The position numbers were made by a program, and so were the translations under genes. Below, one piece after another: positions 15,341 to 22,712 of a stretch of 25,451 nt of DNA. The stretch's first letter is position 1; the number at the start of each line of letters is the position of its first letter. The stretch covers positions 1 to 25,451 of the forward strand of contig JASHTX010000063.1 of the NCBI GenBank assembly GCA_030040335.1. The letters run 5' to 3'. Source of the stretch: Microcaldota archaeon. Lineage in GTDB: Archaea > Micrarchaeota > Micrarchaeia > Micrarchaeales > CABMGC01. The notes under the pieces are model-generated. The model did not search any database. It worked only from the letters and a program-made list of their open reading frames with translations, and was not told the DNA's origin.

Positions 15341-16611
15341 TCCTTGAGAGTATCTATTGCTTCTTGAACGCTAATTAACCCTTCCTGCCCTGTTGCCATG
15401 TTCCTCAGCTTGACCTTGTTGGCCTCCCGTTCCTTGTCTCCTATTATAATCACGTTCTTAATGCCCAAGGAACCTGCGTACTCCATCTGCTTGGAGAGGT
15501 TCCTGCTGGTTGAATTCAGGTCTACATAGATGCCGTTCCCGCGCAACATATTGGCCATGCCTATGGCATACGGCCTGTTCTGTCCGCCAAGATATGCGAT
15601 AAAGACTTTTGCATAGGTCTTCGCCTGATTATCTTTCTGCAGCACGTCAAAGATCCTGCTTATGCCTATGGATGCGCCTACAGCAGGCACTTCCTTCTTT
15701 GCATACAGGCCTATCAGGTTGTTGTACCTGCCGCCGCCGGCCACGCTGGGAAGGCGTTTGCCGCCTTCTTCAAGTACGAACTCGAAAACAAAGTCGGTGT
15801 AGTAGTTCAGGCCTCTGGCGAGCGCAAAGTCCACTACCACATCGCCGTTCAGCTTGTAGTCCTTAAGGATCTCGATTAGCTTTGCCATCCTTGCGGCCTC
15901 ATCCTTGGCATCAGAAACATTCGCGAGCACCTTCTCAAGCTTCTCCTCATTGGTCCCTTCCTGCTGTATGAAGTTAAGCAGCGTTTCCACATCTTTTCCT
16001 TTGAGCCCCAGTGCTGAAAGCTGCTTCTTTACTTCGTCCCTGCTTGTTTTCTGCAGTTTGTCAAGAATGCGGATTGCCTGGGTCTGCATTTCTGCAGGAA
16101 CTTTCAGGAAAGTGAGTATCTTCTGGAGCAGCTGCCTGTCGTTTATCACAACCACGTAGTTCCTGATTCCAAGCTCCTCGAGCGCGATGGAGATCGCGGC
16201 AACTATCTCTGCGTCGCTCTCGGTCTCGTTGCTGCCTACTGTGTCTATGTCAGCTTGCGTGAATTCGCGGTAGCGCATCTTCTGCGGTTCCTCCTTTCTC
16301 CAGATTTGCGCTATCTGATATCTTTTGAATGGCAGCGTAAGGTCCTTGTTTGAGGCCATGTACCTTGCTAGTGGTACGGTAAGATCATACCTCAGGCCGG
16401 TCTCCTCTCCTTCGAGCTTGTATATTTCCTTTGTGGGTTCGTCGCCGTACGCCTTTGCATTGAGGACATTTGTGTTTTCCAATGCCGGAGTCTCGATCGG
16501 GTAGAAGCCGAAGCGCTTGAATACCTCCTCTATTACGCCGACAATGTATCTTCTGGAGATGGCATCTGCCGGGGAGAAGTCCCTGACTCCGCGCGGCGTG
16601 TCGATTGGCAT
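15337..16611 (-). CDS. hisS: Histidyl-tRNA synthetase
   Basis: Class II synthetase charging tRNA-His. Visible motifs are the N-terminal TPRGVRDFSP, motif 1/2 region YDLTVPLARYMA and RYQIAQIWRKEEPQKMRYREFTQADID, the histidine-binding ARGLNYYTDFVFEF, and motif 3-like GGGRYNNLIGLY. The C-terminal ~100 residues are the anticodon-binding domain. I chose ATG 16611 (424 residues); the longest frame adds 15 residues that do not look like the family. A TATA-like stretch ~29 bases upstream on the minus strand (around 16640) suggests a leaderless message. It is followed by the coupled 173-residue gene. Confidence 0.96.
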   Translation of the reverse strand: MPIDTPRGVRDFSPADAISRRYIVGVIEEVFKRFGFYPIETPALENTNVLNAKAYGDEPTKEIYKLEGEETGLRYDLTVPLARYMASNKDLTLPFKRYQIAQIWRKEEPQKMRYREFTQADIDTVGSNETESDAEIVAAISIALEELGIRNYVVVINDRQLLQKILTFLKVPAEMQTQAIRILDKLQKTSRDEVKKQLSALGLKGKDVETLLNFIQQEGTNEEKLEKVLANVSDAKDEAARMAKLIEILKDYKLNGDVVVDFALARGLNYYTDFVFEFVLEEGGKRLPSVAGGGRYNNLIGLYAKKEVPAVGASIGISRIFDVLQKDNQAKTYAKVFIAYLGGQNRPYAIGMANMLRGNGIYVDLNSTSRNLSKQMEYAGSLGIKNVIIIGDKEREANKVKLRNMATGQEGLISVQEAIDTLKE

Positions 16612-16740
16612 AATTGTCACTTTCTCTGGGGAAAATAAGTTATTAAGGGATTGCACACATTAGCTTGCTTTACTGAAGATCAGGGATCGTCGTTACGGTT
16701 CTAAGTGCTTGTCGGAAAATACTCAAGCTTGAAACCAAAG

Positions 16741-16755
16741 CCAATGTTTTTAAGG
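16741..16755 (+). promoter_or_regulatory. Promoter core CCAATGTTTTTAAGG of the 92-residue gene
   Basis: Nearly identical to the cores at 3160 and 18029. Its centre lies about 35 bases before the ATG at 16783. Confidence 0.5.
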
Positions 16756-16782
16756 CAGTATAACGAAAATGAATGGTCTGGT

Positions 16783-17061
16783 ATGGGGGAACCCAAGGTT
16801 AGAATTAAGGCCAATAACTCTGAGGTGAGGGGATTGCTGGAAGCAATACCGCGAGGAGACGCTGCTGGCAAAAGACTAATGCGAATTGTCGGATCATCCA
16901 AGGGTAGTATCAATCTCACCTTTAGGCAGGCAGCAGGACTTCGAGATAGGCTATTGCCGCCTGTTAATGATATGGAGGTATTGCCTGAAGGCGCTCTGCG
17001 TGTGCTGGCACGGTTAAACAGAATAGTTTTGGGCGCTGAGAGGGCACCAGAAAGGGCCTGA
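16783..17061 (+). CDS. Hypothetical 92-residue protein
   Basis: Not recognised. The product (MGEPKVRIKANNSEVRGLL...) is small, basic and probably alpha/beta, with repeated short helices (LRDRLLPPV, LRVLARLNRIVLG). I place the start at ATG 16783 rather than at the upstream in-frame TTG/GTG at 16705, because the promoter core at 16741-16755 lies inside that longer frame. The gene stands alone between hisS (divergent) and the broken EamA gene (convergent). Shared promoter core with two other orphans is the only clue to its regulation. Confidence 0.65.
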   Translation: MGEPKVRIKANNSEVRGLLEAIPRGDAAGKRLMRIVGSSKGSINLTFRQAAGLRDRLLPPVNDMEVLPEGALRVLARLNRIVLGAERAPERA

Positions 17062-17063
17062 CC

Positions 17064-17088
17064 GCCCCTTTTCGAAAAGAAGCGGGGC
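17064..17088. terminator. Possible hairpin between convergent genes
   Basis: GCCCC (17064-17068) pairs with GGGGC (17084-17088) around TTTTCGAAAA, itself a palindrome. It lies exactly in the 34-base gap between two convergent gene ends. A role in transcription end or mRNA stability is possible; archaeal termination usually relies on T-runs rather than hairpins. Confidence 0.35.
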
Positions 17089-17095
17089 AACTCAG

Positions 17096-17961
17096 TCATA
17101 TAGCAATGGCGACGGCTCCGAGTATGGCCAGGAGAATGCCTATCACCTGCGGTTTTGTAAGTTTGTCCTTGAAAAAGATCCTGCCGAGTATGGCGATAAA
17201 TACCGGAGTTGTTGCAGTAATCACGCTCCCTATGGCCACCAGTCCGAAAAATACAGCAAATCCGAAAGAGAGGTTAGTCCCTGCATCTGCAAGCCCGCCG
17301 ATCAAGACTAGCGCGAGAAGCGGGTAAAAGGAGCTGCTGGTTTGCTTCTTGTTTGGTTTTTTCTCAATCAACTTCCCAGTTGTGAAAGAGTAGGCAAAAA
17401 CCACTATGAAAGCGGAAATTCTTGCAAGCAGCACTGGAAGAACGGCGCTAGTTGACGCTCTTATTCCATAAGTGAGCACGATCCAATAAACGGCCCACAG
17501 AATATTGGCATATATCGCCGATATCAACCGTCTGTTGATCTTAAAACCTGTTTTGGTCACCACGAGAAAAACGCCTGCAAAGATCGCAACCGAAGCGGCG
17601 ATCTGCAGTGGTGTCAGGATCTCCTCCAATGCAAATACTCCAAACAAAAGAATCAACAAGCGCTGGAGCTGGGCTACGGCAGCGGCGTTCGTGATTTGTT
17701 CTGTTTGAAGGGCCTTGAAGTAAAATACAATGCTGCGCCGAAAAAGACTCCGGACACGAGGGAATATATTGCGGGAGCCAACCCGATGCTTGTTTGGCCG
17801 GAGAAAACCAAAACAGGAAGTGTAAAAAGAACTCCGACACCCATTATCAGAGTCGTCAGTTTGTAGTTGTTTATTCTGGCTGCCGTATAATTGAAACTGA
17901 TGTTGGAAAATGTGCTGAAAATCACAGCGAAGAATGCCGCCAGCAAACCCAGGTCAAGCAT
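17096..17961 (-). pseudogene. EamA/DMT-superfamily transporter, broken by one frameshift
   Basis: A drug/metabolite-type permease with about ten spans in two EamA repeats. The first piece runs from ATG 17961 (MLDLGLLAAFFAVIF...) to ...FGAALYF, then shifts frame and stops at 17674. The second frame continues smoothly as FKALQTEQITNAAAVAQLQ and LILLFGVFALEEIL to 17096. The break lies at about 17713-17727 (one base lost or two gained). Joined, the pieces give ~288 residues, normal for the family. A leaderless start at 17961 fits a TATA-like box at 17982-17994. It may be a true pseudogene, a programmed shift or a sequencing error; the rest of the frame is intact, so decay would be recent. Confidence 0.85.
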
Positions 17962-17981
17962 GAGGAGAATTAGCAGCCATA

Positions 17982-17994
17982 CATAAATAAAGAT
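17982..17994 (-). promoter_or_regulatory. TATA-like box of the EamA gene
   Basis: Minus strand ATCTTTATTTATG, centred about 27 bases before the ATG at 17961, consistent with a leaderless message. The divergent gene at 18064 has its own core at 18029. Confidence 0.4.
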
Positions 17995-18028
17995 ACAATC
18001 TATTCCGCAGAGTGTGAGGCTTTCCAAG

Positions 18029-18042
18029 CCAATGTTTTTAAA
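18029..18042 (+). promoter_or_regulatory. Promoter core CCAATGTTTTTAAA of the 443-residue gene
   Basis: Centred about 27 bases before the ATG at 18064, so the message is probably leaderless. Same core as at 3160 and 16741. Confidence 0.55.
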
Positions 18043-18063
18043 CGTCTGGAAAAGATTAGCAGC

Positions 18064-19395
18064 ATGGCAGAAAGATTCAGAGAGAGGTACCCGACGTTCA
18101 AGCAGAGGCTTCATGCAGAGTCGGCTGCGGCTACGCCGGATAGTAAGAGTCCGATTCTTCCAGTGATGGAAGCTGGTAGAAAGTACACAATGCATGAGCT
18201 AGGCGTGGACTGCGCTGCGTTTTTGGGTTTCAAGACTACTCCTCTTTACGATGCCACGCTATGGGGGTTCGTTCACAGGCCTTGGAATAAGGGCGGGATA
18301 CTCTCCAAAAAGGGTTTCATTGAGAATGCGGGCTTAAGGAAGGTGGAGTTAGGTTCGGGAAGTTTCAGGTATGGAAGTTCTTACATGATAACAGAAGATG
18401 GCGAAACTTTTGGCAGGAGTTCGGCCATACTAGGAGCGCATGCTGTTAACGAGGCTCTAAAGCTTGATCCGGTACCTCAAAACGCCTCCCTATTCAGTCT
18501 GTTTAGTGGCACACAGACAAAAGCTCCAGGAACTAATCCGGCCTATGTGAGATATCAGATATTCAGAGTGCTTGCAGAAAGACCTTCGGATCAGTTTAGC
18601 GTGACAGAGATAAGCGAAAAAACTGGACTCGATAGAGGTGTTACTAGCAGGACAGTTTTGAAACTCGGCAGGCAGGGAATATTGCTTTACCACTCTGGAG
18701 AGGAAAAGATACGTGGTGTGGCTGGACGTCGTTTTGCGACTTATACATTAATCGGAGAGCAGATAGATGAGGAGAAGGCTTTTAATGCAGCCCTGAAAAA
18801 CCTGAATTATAGAAGGATTTTCGACTTTCCTGAATTGGTTAACTACATAAACTCAAATCCGAGAGAGGAGTACGAACACAATGATCTTGCTGTGAGGTTA
18901 AAGTTGGAAAAAGCAAATGTGACAGCCCTGCTTGCCTGCCTTGCTAATGCAGGTTTCTTGAAACCGATAAGGAAGGTCGGTACGAAGGGAGACGCGCAGG
19001 CTAAACCAGTAACGATTACTTTCTGGGAGAATTTCTTCGCTCCCCTTGGAGACATGGCAACCGCCGGAACGCCAAATGTGTCAAGTGTTGAGAGAATATT
19101 GTCGATCTATGAGAATAAGAAGCTGCTTGCCAAGACACTTAGACGGCAGCAGGATGCATATGAGGAAGAGTCTACATTGAACAAAGATAAGAAGGAGTTG
19201 AATGAGAGGATAGCCACTCGCGTGCTTAGGCAGAAAGGCGAGGTCGGTCTCGTGGACATAAGCAGGGCGATTGCAGAAGAAACTGGAACCGTATCCTACC
19301 TGATTGGTACAATGGGGAAACTCATCAGGACTGGAAAAGTCGTACAACTCGAGAAAGGTGGGCTTTACAAGTGGGTAGGCACTTCTAGAGATTAA
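18064..19395 (+). CDS. Multi-winged-helix protein (443 residues, about four wH-like domains)
   Basis: Probably DNA-binding, family not recognised. Four winged-helix-like units can be read. Residues ~38-118: helix KYTMHELGVDCAAFL and wing SSYMITEDGETF. ~160-230: FSVTEISEKTGLDRGVTSRTVLKL then a wing. ~255-322: YEHNDLAVRLKLEKANVTALLACL. ~377-438: VGLVDISRAIAEETGTVSYLIGTM then LYKWV. The second unit is the most MarR/TrmB-like. No nuclease, ATPase or membrane motif is visible, so the chain looks like a string of DNA-binding folds. It is divergent from the EamA gene, which it might regulate. Several wH units in one chain would suit a chromatin or long-operator protein; that is inference. Confidence 0.75.
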   Translation: MAERFRERYPTFKQRLHAESAAATPDSKSPILPVMEAGRKYTMHELGVDCAAFLGFKTTPLYDATLWGFVHRPWNKGGILSKKGFIENAGLRKVELGSGSFRYGSSYMITEDGETFGRSSAILGAHAVNEALKLDPVPQNASLFSLFSGTQTKAPGTNPAYVRYQIFRVLAERPSDQFSVTEISEKTGLDRGVTSRTVLKLGRQGILLYHSGEEKIRGVAGRRFATYTLIGEQIDEEKAFNAALKNLNYRRIFDFPELVNYINSNPREEYEHNDLAVRLKLEKANVTALLACLANAGFLKPIRKVGTKGDAQAKPVTITFWENFFAPLGDMATAGTPNVSSVERILSIYENKKLLAKTLRRQQDAYEEESTLNKDKKELNERIATRVLRQKGEVGLVDISRAIAEETGTVSYLIGTMGKLIRTGKVVQLEKGGLYKWVGTSRD

Positions 19396-19425
19396 TGGTG
19401 GCGCCTTTTGAATTAAGAACTGGAT

Positions 19426-19743
19426 TTACAGGTTGCTGTCGATCCACTTCTTGAACTCGTTCTTCGGTATTGCACCTACGGACATCGCCTTTACTTCGCC
19501 TTTTTCAAAAAGAAGAGCAGAAGGTATGCTCATTATGTTGTACTCTGCAGCTATCTTGTCGTTCTCGTCTGTGTTGAGCTTGTAGAACTTTACCTTGCCT
19601 GCATACTCTTTCGAGACTTCATCGACCACAGGGCTGAAAATTCTGCACGGACCGCACCAACTGGCCCAGAAGTCCACTACGACTGGAGTTTTTGCCTTCA
19701 AGACCTCTGACTCAAATTTATCGCTGTTTATGTCTGAAACCAC
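19426..19743 (-). CDS. trxA: Thioredoxin, GTG start
   Basis: Cytosolic dithiol-disulfide oxidoreductase. The active site WCGPC is preceded by FWAS, and the cis-proline segment reads SIPSALLF (Ser where Thr is common). The 105-residue length is canonical. Initiation is at GTG 19743; no ATG fits. The TATA-like AAATATATATTG (19772-19783) lies about 35 bases upstream and may also serve the divergent histone-fold gene. Confidence 0.95.
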   Translation of the reverse strand: MVSDINSDKFESEVLKAKTPVVVDFWASWCGPCRIFSPVVDEVSKEYAGKVKFYKLNTDENDKIAAEYNIMSIPSALLFEKGEVKAMSVGAIPKNEFKKWIDSNL

Positions 19744-19771
19744 AAAATCACAGGATAAATTATGCCGTTAC

Positions 19772-19783
19772 AAATATATATTG
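19772..19783. promoter_or_regulatory. AT-rich promoter region between trxA and the histone-fold operon
   Basis: AAATATATATTG is close to symmetrical and could be read in either direction. It is ~35 bases from the trxA start and ~48-75 bases from the candidate starts of the histone-fold gene. Confidence 0.4.
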
Positions 19784-19851
19784 TTTGCTGAAGCAAATAG
19801 TTACTGTGATGAGGTCTTTTCTGATTAGTGATGAAGATCTTGAGTGCTGAA

Positions 19852-20073
19852 ATGGCAAAGATACCCGCACAGACCATAAAGAAAATAATAAAGCAGGACT
19901 TCGGCCTGCAGATAACGGACGATGCGGCAGTCGCCTTTGCCCGCGTACTTGGAAAGAAAGCAGAGGTGATATCGAAATTTGCTGTAAAAAACGCGAAAAA
20001 GGAGAAGAGAAACAAGGTAACGAGAAAGGACATAGAAGATTACGTAATGAAAAAGGGTTTGGATGAAGATTAG
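19852..20073 (+). CDS. Archaeal histone-fold protein (divergent)
   Basis: A small DNA-packaging type protein. The segment from MAKIPAQTIKKIIKQ through ITDDAAVAFARVLGKKAEVISKFAVKNAKKEKRN to VTRKDIEDYVMKK follows the three-helix histone fold of archaeal histones (helix 1, the D-D-A-x-x-A-x-A helix 2, then the K-x-x-D-I helix 3). I prefer ATG 19852 (73 residues), where the canonical MA-x-I-P begins; ATG 19831 or GTG 19828 would add a short N-terminal extension. The middle is more lysine-rich than in classic HMf-type histones. It overlaps the next gene by 11 bases, so the three plus-strand genes to 20862 form an operon. Confidence 0.88.
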   Translation: MAKIPAQTIKKIIKQDFGLQITDDAAVAFARVLGKKAEVISKFAVKNAKKEKRNKVTRKDIEDYVMKKGLDED

Positions 20074-20620
20074 CGCAAACAGGAGCCCCGACAGCAGGCT
20101 GCGGACAGAGAAGTACAATGGAAAAGGGGGCGAGAATTTCAGCATTGCGGAGGTAACCGCTACCGGCACGCTCATCAGCGAGTTTAAGTATAACGGCGAA
20201 ATCGTTAACCAGGAGCACTTCGGCTCGAAAGACTCTTTTGAAATGCTCTCCGTATATCTCAAGGAGGTAGCGGAACTGGAACTCGCGGATGTAGAAGCGT
20301 ATGAAAAAGTAAAGGTTGCTGCTGCCTGCGCGAAATGCGGGTCTACGACCATAGAAAGGGACCTCGACGCGCGCGACACAATGCAGTTGAAGGATGTGCC
20401 TGTTGTGCCGCTTTTCATTTGCAAGAAGTGCGGGGCAAAGTTTTACTCGATGAGCGACGCATACCTGAGAAACCTGGTAGGGAGGAATGCCTCGCTGTTC
20501 GAGACCGATGAGCTTGCCGAAAGAGACAGGGACGAGAACAAGTTTGTGCACACCCTTCAGGAGTATATAATAAGAATATTCGCTTCGAAGAAGATACATC
20601 GGCTGGAAATAAAGGGCTAA
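20063..20620 (+). CDS. Hypothetical zinc-ribbon protein (185 residues)
   Basis: Family not recognised. Residues 89-123 form a zinc-ribbon with two CxxC knuckles (CAKCG at 89-93 and CKKCG at 120-124). The N-terminal ~85 residues look like a beta-rich domain followed by a helix (DSFEMLSVYLKEVAELELAD), and the C-terminal ~55 residues are helical. Its start lies inside the end of the histone-fold gene, and it ends 2 bases before the PRC-barrel gene, so translation is coupled across all three. A role in chromatin or transcription is suggested only by this context. Confidence 0.8.
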   Translation: MKISANRSPDSRLRTEKYNGKGGENFSIAEVTATGTLISEFKYNGEIVNQEHFGSKDSFEMLSVYLKEVAELELADVEAYEKVKVAAACAKCGSTTIERDLDARDTMQLKDVPVVPLFICKKCGAKFYSMSDAYLRNLVGRNASLFETDELAERDRDENKFVHTLQEYIIRIFASKKIHRLEIKG

Positions 20621-20622
20621 TT

Positions 20623-20862
20623 ATGACCGTTCGGATATCGGAGCTTTACGGGAAGAGGATAATCGCGAGCACGGGGCACTGGATAGGCGAGGTTGGCGAG
20701 GTCGTCGTGGACATAGAGAACGGGGCCGTTTCGCACCTTCTTCTTGGAAAGATAGAGGCCGGCAAGAAGCAGGAGATGATAAGGGAACTGTTCAAGAACA
20801 GCATAGAGTATAAGCGCGTGAAAAAGGTAACAGACAGCATACTCGTGAGCGGAGCCAACTAG
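20623..20862 (+). CDS. Small PRC-barrel domain protein (79 residues)
   Basis: The single domain reads as a PRC-barrel: RISELYGKRIIASTGHWIGEVGEVVVDIENGAVSHLLLG is the typical strand-turn-strand pattern, and a short basic tail follows. Similar stand-alone archaeal PRC-barrels are common, and PRC-barrel domains bind RNA or protein partners (RimM, the photosynthetic reaction centre H subunit, CdvA). The gene is the last of the histone-fold operon, and its stop overlaps the end of the convergent rpoP by four bases. The precise role is unknown. Confidence 0.87.
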   Translation: MTVRISELYGKRIIASTGHWIGEVGEVVVDIENGAVSHLLLGKIEAGKKQEMIRELFKNSIEYKRVKKVTDSILVSGAN

Positions 20863-20993
20863 CTTGTTGGAATTTCCTTTGCAAGCGAGGATCTCTTTTT
20901 GCCAAGTACCCTGTATCCGCAGTAGGGGCAGCGGACGAAGTTCTTCTCCAGCTGCTTGATTTCCTTCCTGCAGTGCAGACAAACGTATGACAC
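20859..20993 (-). CDS. rpoP: DNA-directed RNA polymerase subunit P (Rpc10-like), GTG start
   Basis: A 44-residue core subunit of archaeal RNA polymerase, the counterpart of eukaryotic Rpb12. It reads (M)SYVCLHCRKEIKQL..., then FVRCPYCGYRVLGKKR. The four zinc cysteines are at 5, 8, 22 and 25, and RCPYCG-x-R-x-L is the family signature. Initiation is at GTG 20993; TAG ends at 20859. A TATA-like box (21025-21035, minus strand) is ~37 bases upstream. In many archaea rpoP follows rpl37ae in the exosome operon. Here those genes lie in the same orientation at 22713-25451 but are separated from rpoP by a 1.6-kb plus-strand gene. Confidence 0.93.
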   Translation of the reverse strand: MSYVCLHCRKEIKQLEKNFVRCPYCGYRVLGKKRSSLAKEIPTS

Positions 20994-21024
20994 TAGAACA
21001 CGCACCTATACTTGGACAGAGCTT

Positions 21025-21035
21025 CTATTTAAAGC
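21025..21035 (-). promoter_or_regulatory. TATA-like box of rpoP
   Basis: Minus strand GCTTTAAATAG, about 37 bases upstream of the GTG start. It gives rpoP its own promoter, as expected if it is cut off from the exosome operon. Confidence 0.45.
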
Positions 21036-21054
21036 TTGCACAAAAATAACGCCT

Positions 21055-21067
21055 ACGTATTTAAAGG
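21055..21067 (+). promoter_or_regulatory. TATA-like box of the 539-residue repeat gene
   Basis: ACGTATTTAAAGG, centred about 32 bases before ATG 21093. It stands back to back with the rpoP promoter. Confidence 0.5.
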
Positions 21068-21092
21068 AAGCCGCGGCAGTTTACTTGGTTGA

Positions 21093-22712
21093 ATGTCGCG
21101 GCAGCAGGCGGAAGCAAAGCATGTGGCGAAAAGCGGGCCGAAAACCATTAGCGAGACGCAAATTGGCGAAAGTAAACGAGTATCGGATATGTTGCCTTTA
21201 GTTAGAAAAGAAGAAGTTATAGCAGTGCCACGAAAAAGAGGGCCTCATCAAGCTGTAGGGGTAACAGATGCAAGCATGAGGAGTCTTGTAGAAAAAGAGG
21301 GGATAAACGATATAAGGACTCTTGCAAAACGGCTCGGTATTTCCTACCAAGCTGCCTGGAAACATTACAAGGATGCGTACGATGAGACTCCGGCTGAGGC
21401 CAGAGCTGAGGAAAACTTGGATAAGGTGAAGGCAGCAGTGGAGAAACTCCAGCCGCCAGCAAAGCCAACCGTGATGTATTTATCTAGTCAAACAAAGTTG
21501 AACGCTGAGATTGTCAGGATTATACTAGGGAAACACCCTGAAATAGAGGTAGCAAAAGAAAATGAGGAACAGAAGCTAGAAAGAAATATGATGATCGGAT
21601 ATCTCATGGGAGAGGGAATAAAAGACAAAGGCGATCTTGCAGCCCTGCTGGGTGTCGCCCCCGAAACGATCCACATATCATCTGGGGGAATGCACCTTGA
21701 GACCAAGTTGGAGATCAGAAACAGGGAAAACTTGGAAAAGGTGAGGGAAGCGATAGGGAAACTTCAGTCCGGCACCGCGCTGACAGTGCCGCTGTTAATT
21801 GATAAAACACATTTAAGTGAGGCTGTTGTCAGCAGGCTGTTAGAGAAACATCCTGAAATAGAGGTGGTTGATGGCAGAAAGAGCAGGCGACCTGGATTGA
21901 CAAGGGAGTTGACAGAGTATCTTGCAGGAAGAGAAATACGAGATGAAGATGACTTTGTAATGCTGCTTGAGCGCCCTGCCAAAAAAATTCGGGGGTACCT
22001 TAGAGACTCACATATTGAAACCAAGGAGGAGATAAGAGCCAGGGAAAACTTGGAAAAGGTGAGGGAAGCGATAGGGAAACTTCAGCCCGGCACCGCGCTG
22101 ACAGTGCCGCTGTTAATTGATAAAACGCACTTAAGTAAGTGGATTGTCTGGGGGCTGTTAGAGAAACATCCTGAAATAGAGGTAGTCGATGGAAGATCAC
22201 TGCGATGGGGAAGCAGGATATCTGAGAAGAAGCTTAGACCGATCAAACGCAAACCAATAGAAAAGATAACGCCGGACCAAACACCGACTCCTGCCACGAT
22301 AGAGAAAATGACAGGCAGCTGGGATCTCTTAAAAGACTATAAGGAAACTACAGTTCCGGCAGAATTTCTGAAAGGAGTATTGAAGTTTAGCGAGAGGGTA
22401 ACTGGAGATGGCCAGCAGAAAGCTTTTGCCATGTTGATAGATGTGCTTAAGAAAATGAATGACAAACGTATACCACTTTTCTCTGGAGAAGATAAGAAAG
22501 ATCTAAGCGGGAGGGCAGAGACCCTGATTAAAGAAAGATTTGAAACCGGATCTGAAGAGCTGATGGGTGCACATGCAGCCGTACTTCTGAGAAGAGGGAT
22601 GCAGCAATTCATGGATAGGTCTGGCAAGTGGAATGTAAACTTCCATCCGCCCGAGGTAGGAGATTTTCTGAGAGCAGCTTACACCAAGTTCTACAAGGAC
22701 GGCTACTCGTAG
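21093..22712 (+). CDS. Tandem-repeat helical/HTH protein (539 residues)
   Basis: Family not recognised. After a basic ~55-residue leader come three ~101-106-residue repeats (residues ~58-158, 164-264 and 270-370). Each has an HTH-like half (e.g. IRTLAKRLGISYQAAWKHY; DLAALLGVAPETI), then a helix ENL-x-KV-x-x-A-x-x-KLQ, then a winged-helix-like half that ends KHPEIEV. A charged Pro-containing linker (371-403) leads to a helical C-terminal domain (~404-539) with no motif I can name. Repeats 2 and 3 are nearly identical even in DNA, so the last duplication is young. No catalytic residues stand out. It splits rpoP from the exosome genes. Sequence-specific DNA or RNA binding is an inference. Confidence 0.8.
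   Translation: MSRQQAEAKHVAKSGPKTISETQIGESKRVSDMLPLVRKEEVIAVPRKRGPHQAVGVTDASMRSLVEKEGINDIRTLAKRLGISYQAAWKHYKDAYDETPAEARAEENLDKVKAAVEKLQPPAKPTVMYLSSQTKLNAEIVRIILGKHPEIEVAKENEEQKLERNMMIGYLMGEGIKDKGDLAALLGVAPETIHISSGGMHLETKLEIRNRENLEKVREAIGKLQSGTALTVPLLIDKTHLSEAVVSRLLEKHPEIEVVDGRKSRRPGLTRELTEYLAGREIRDEDDFVMLLERPAKKIRGYLRDSHIETKEEIRARENLEKVREAIGKLQPGTALTVPLLIDKTHLSKWIVWGLLEKHPEIEVVDGRSLRWGSRISEKKLRPIKRKPIEKITPDQTPTPATIEKMTGSWDLLKDYKETTVPAEFLKGVLKFSERVTGDGQQKAFAMLIDVLKKMNDKRIPLFSGEDKKDLSGRAETLIKERFETGSEELMGAHAAVLLRRGMQQFMDRSGKWNVNFHPPEVGDFLRAAYTKFYKDGYS
21723..21871 (+). repeat. Intragenic direct repeat, copy A
   Basis: DNA copy of the second half of protein repeat 2. It matches copy B (22041-22189) at an offset of 318 bases (106 codons): the first 45 bases are identical, then one mismatch, then about 40 identical bases, with more changes around the LSEAVVSR segment. 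Confidence 0.85.
22041..22189 (+). repeat. Intragenic direct repeat, copy B
   Basis: Partner of copy A. Amino-acid changes concentrate in one helix (EAVVSRL in copy A, KWIVWGL in copy B), which may be the contact helix, while the flanks are conserved even at silent sites. Confidence 0.85.

Noticed and set aside
19760..20599. 279-residue minus-strand ORF opposite the histone-fold operon
   Set aside because: Antisense shadow; the plus-strand reading gives histone-fold and CxxC motifs.
21723..22189. CRISPR-like direct repeats
   Set aside because: Only two ~149-base copies, in frame and within a coding sequence at a 106-codon offset; they are protein repeat units.
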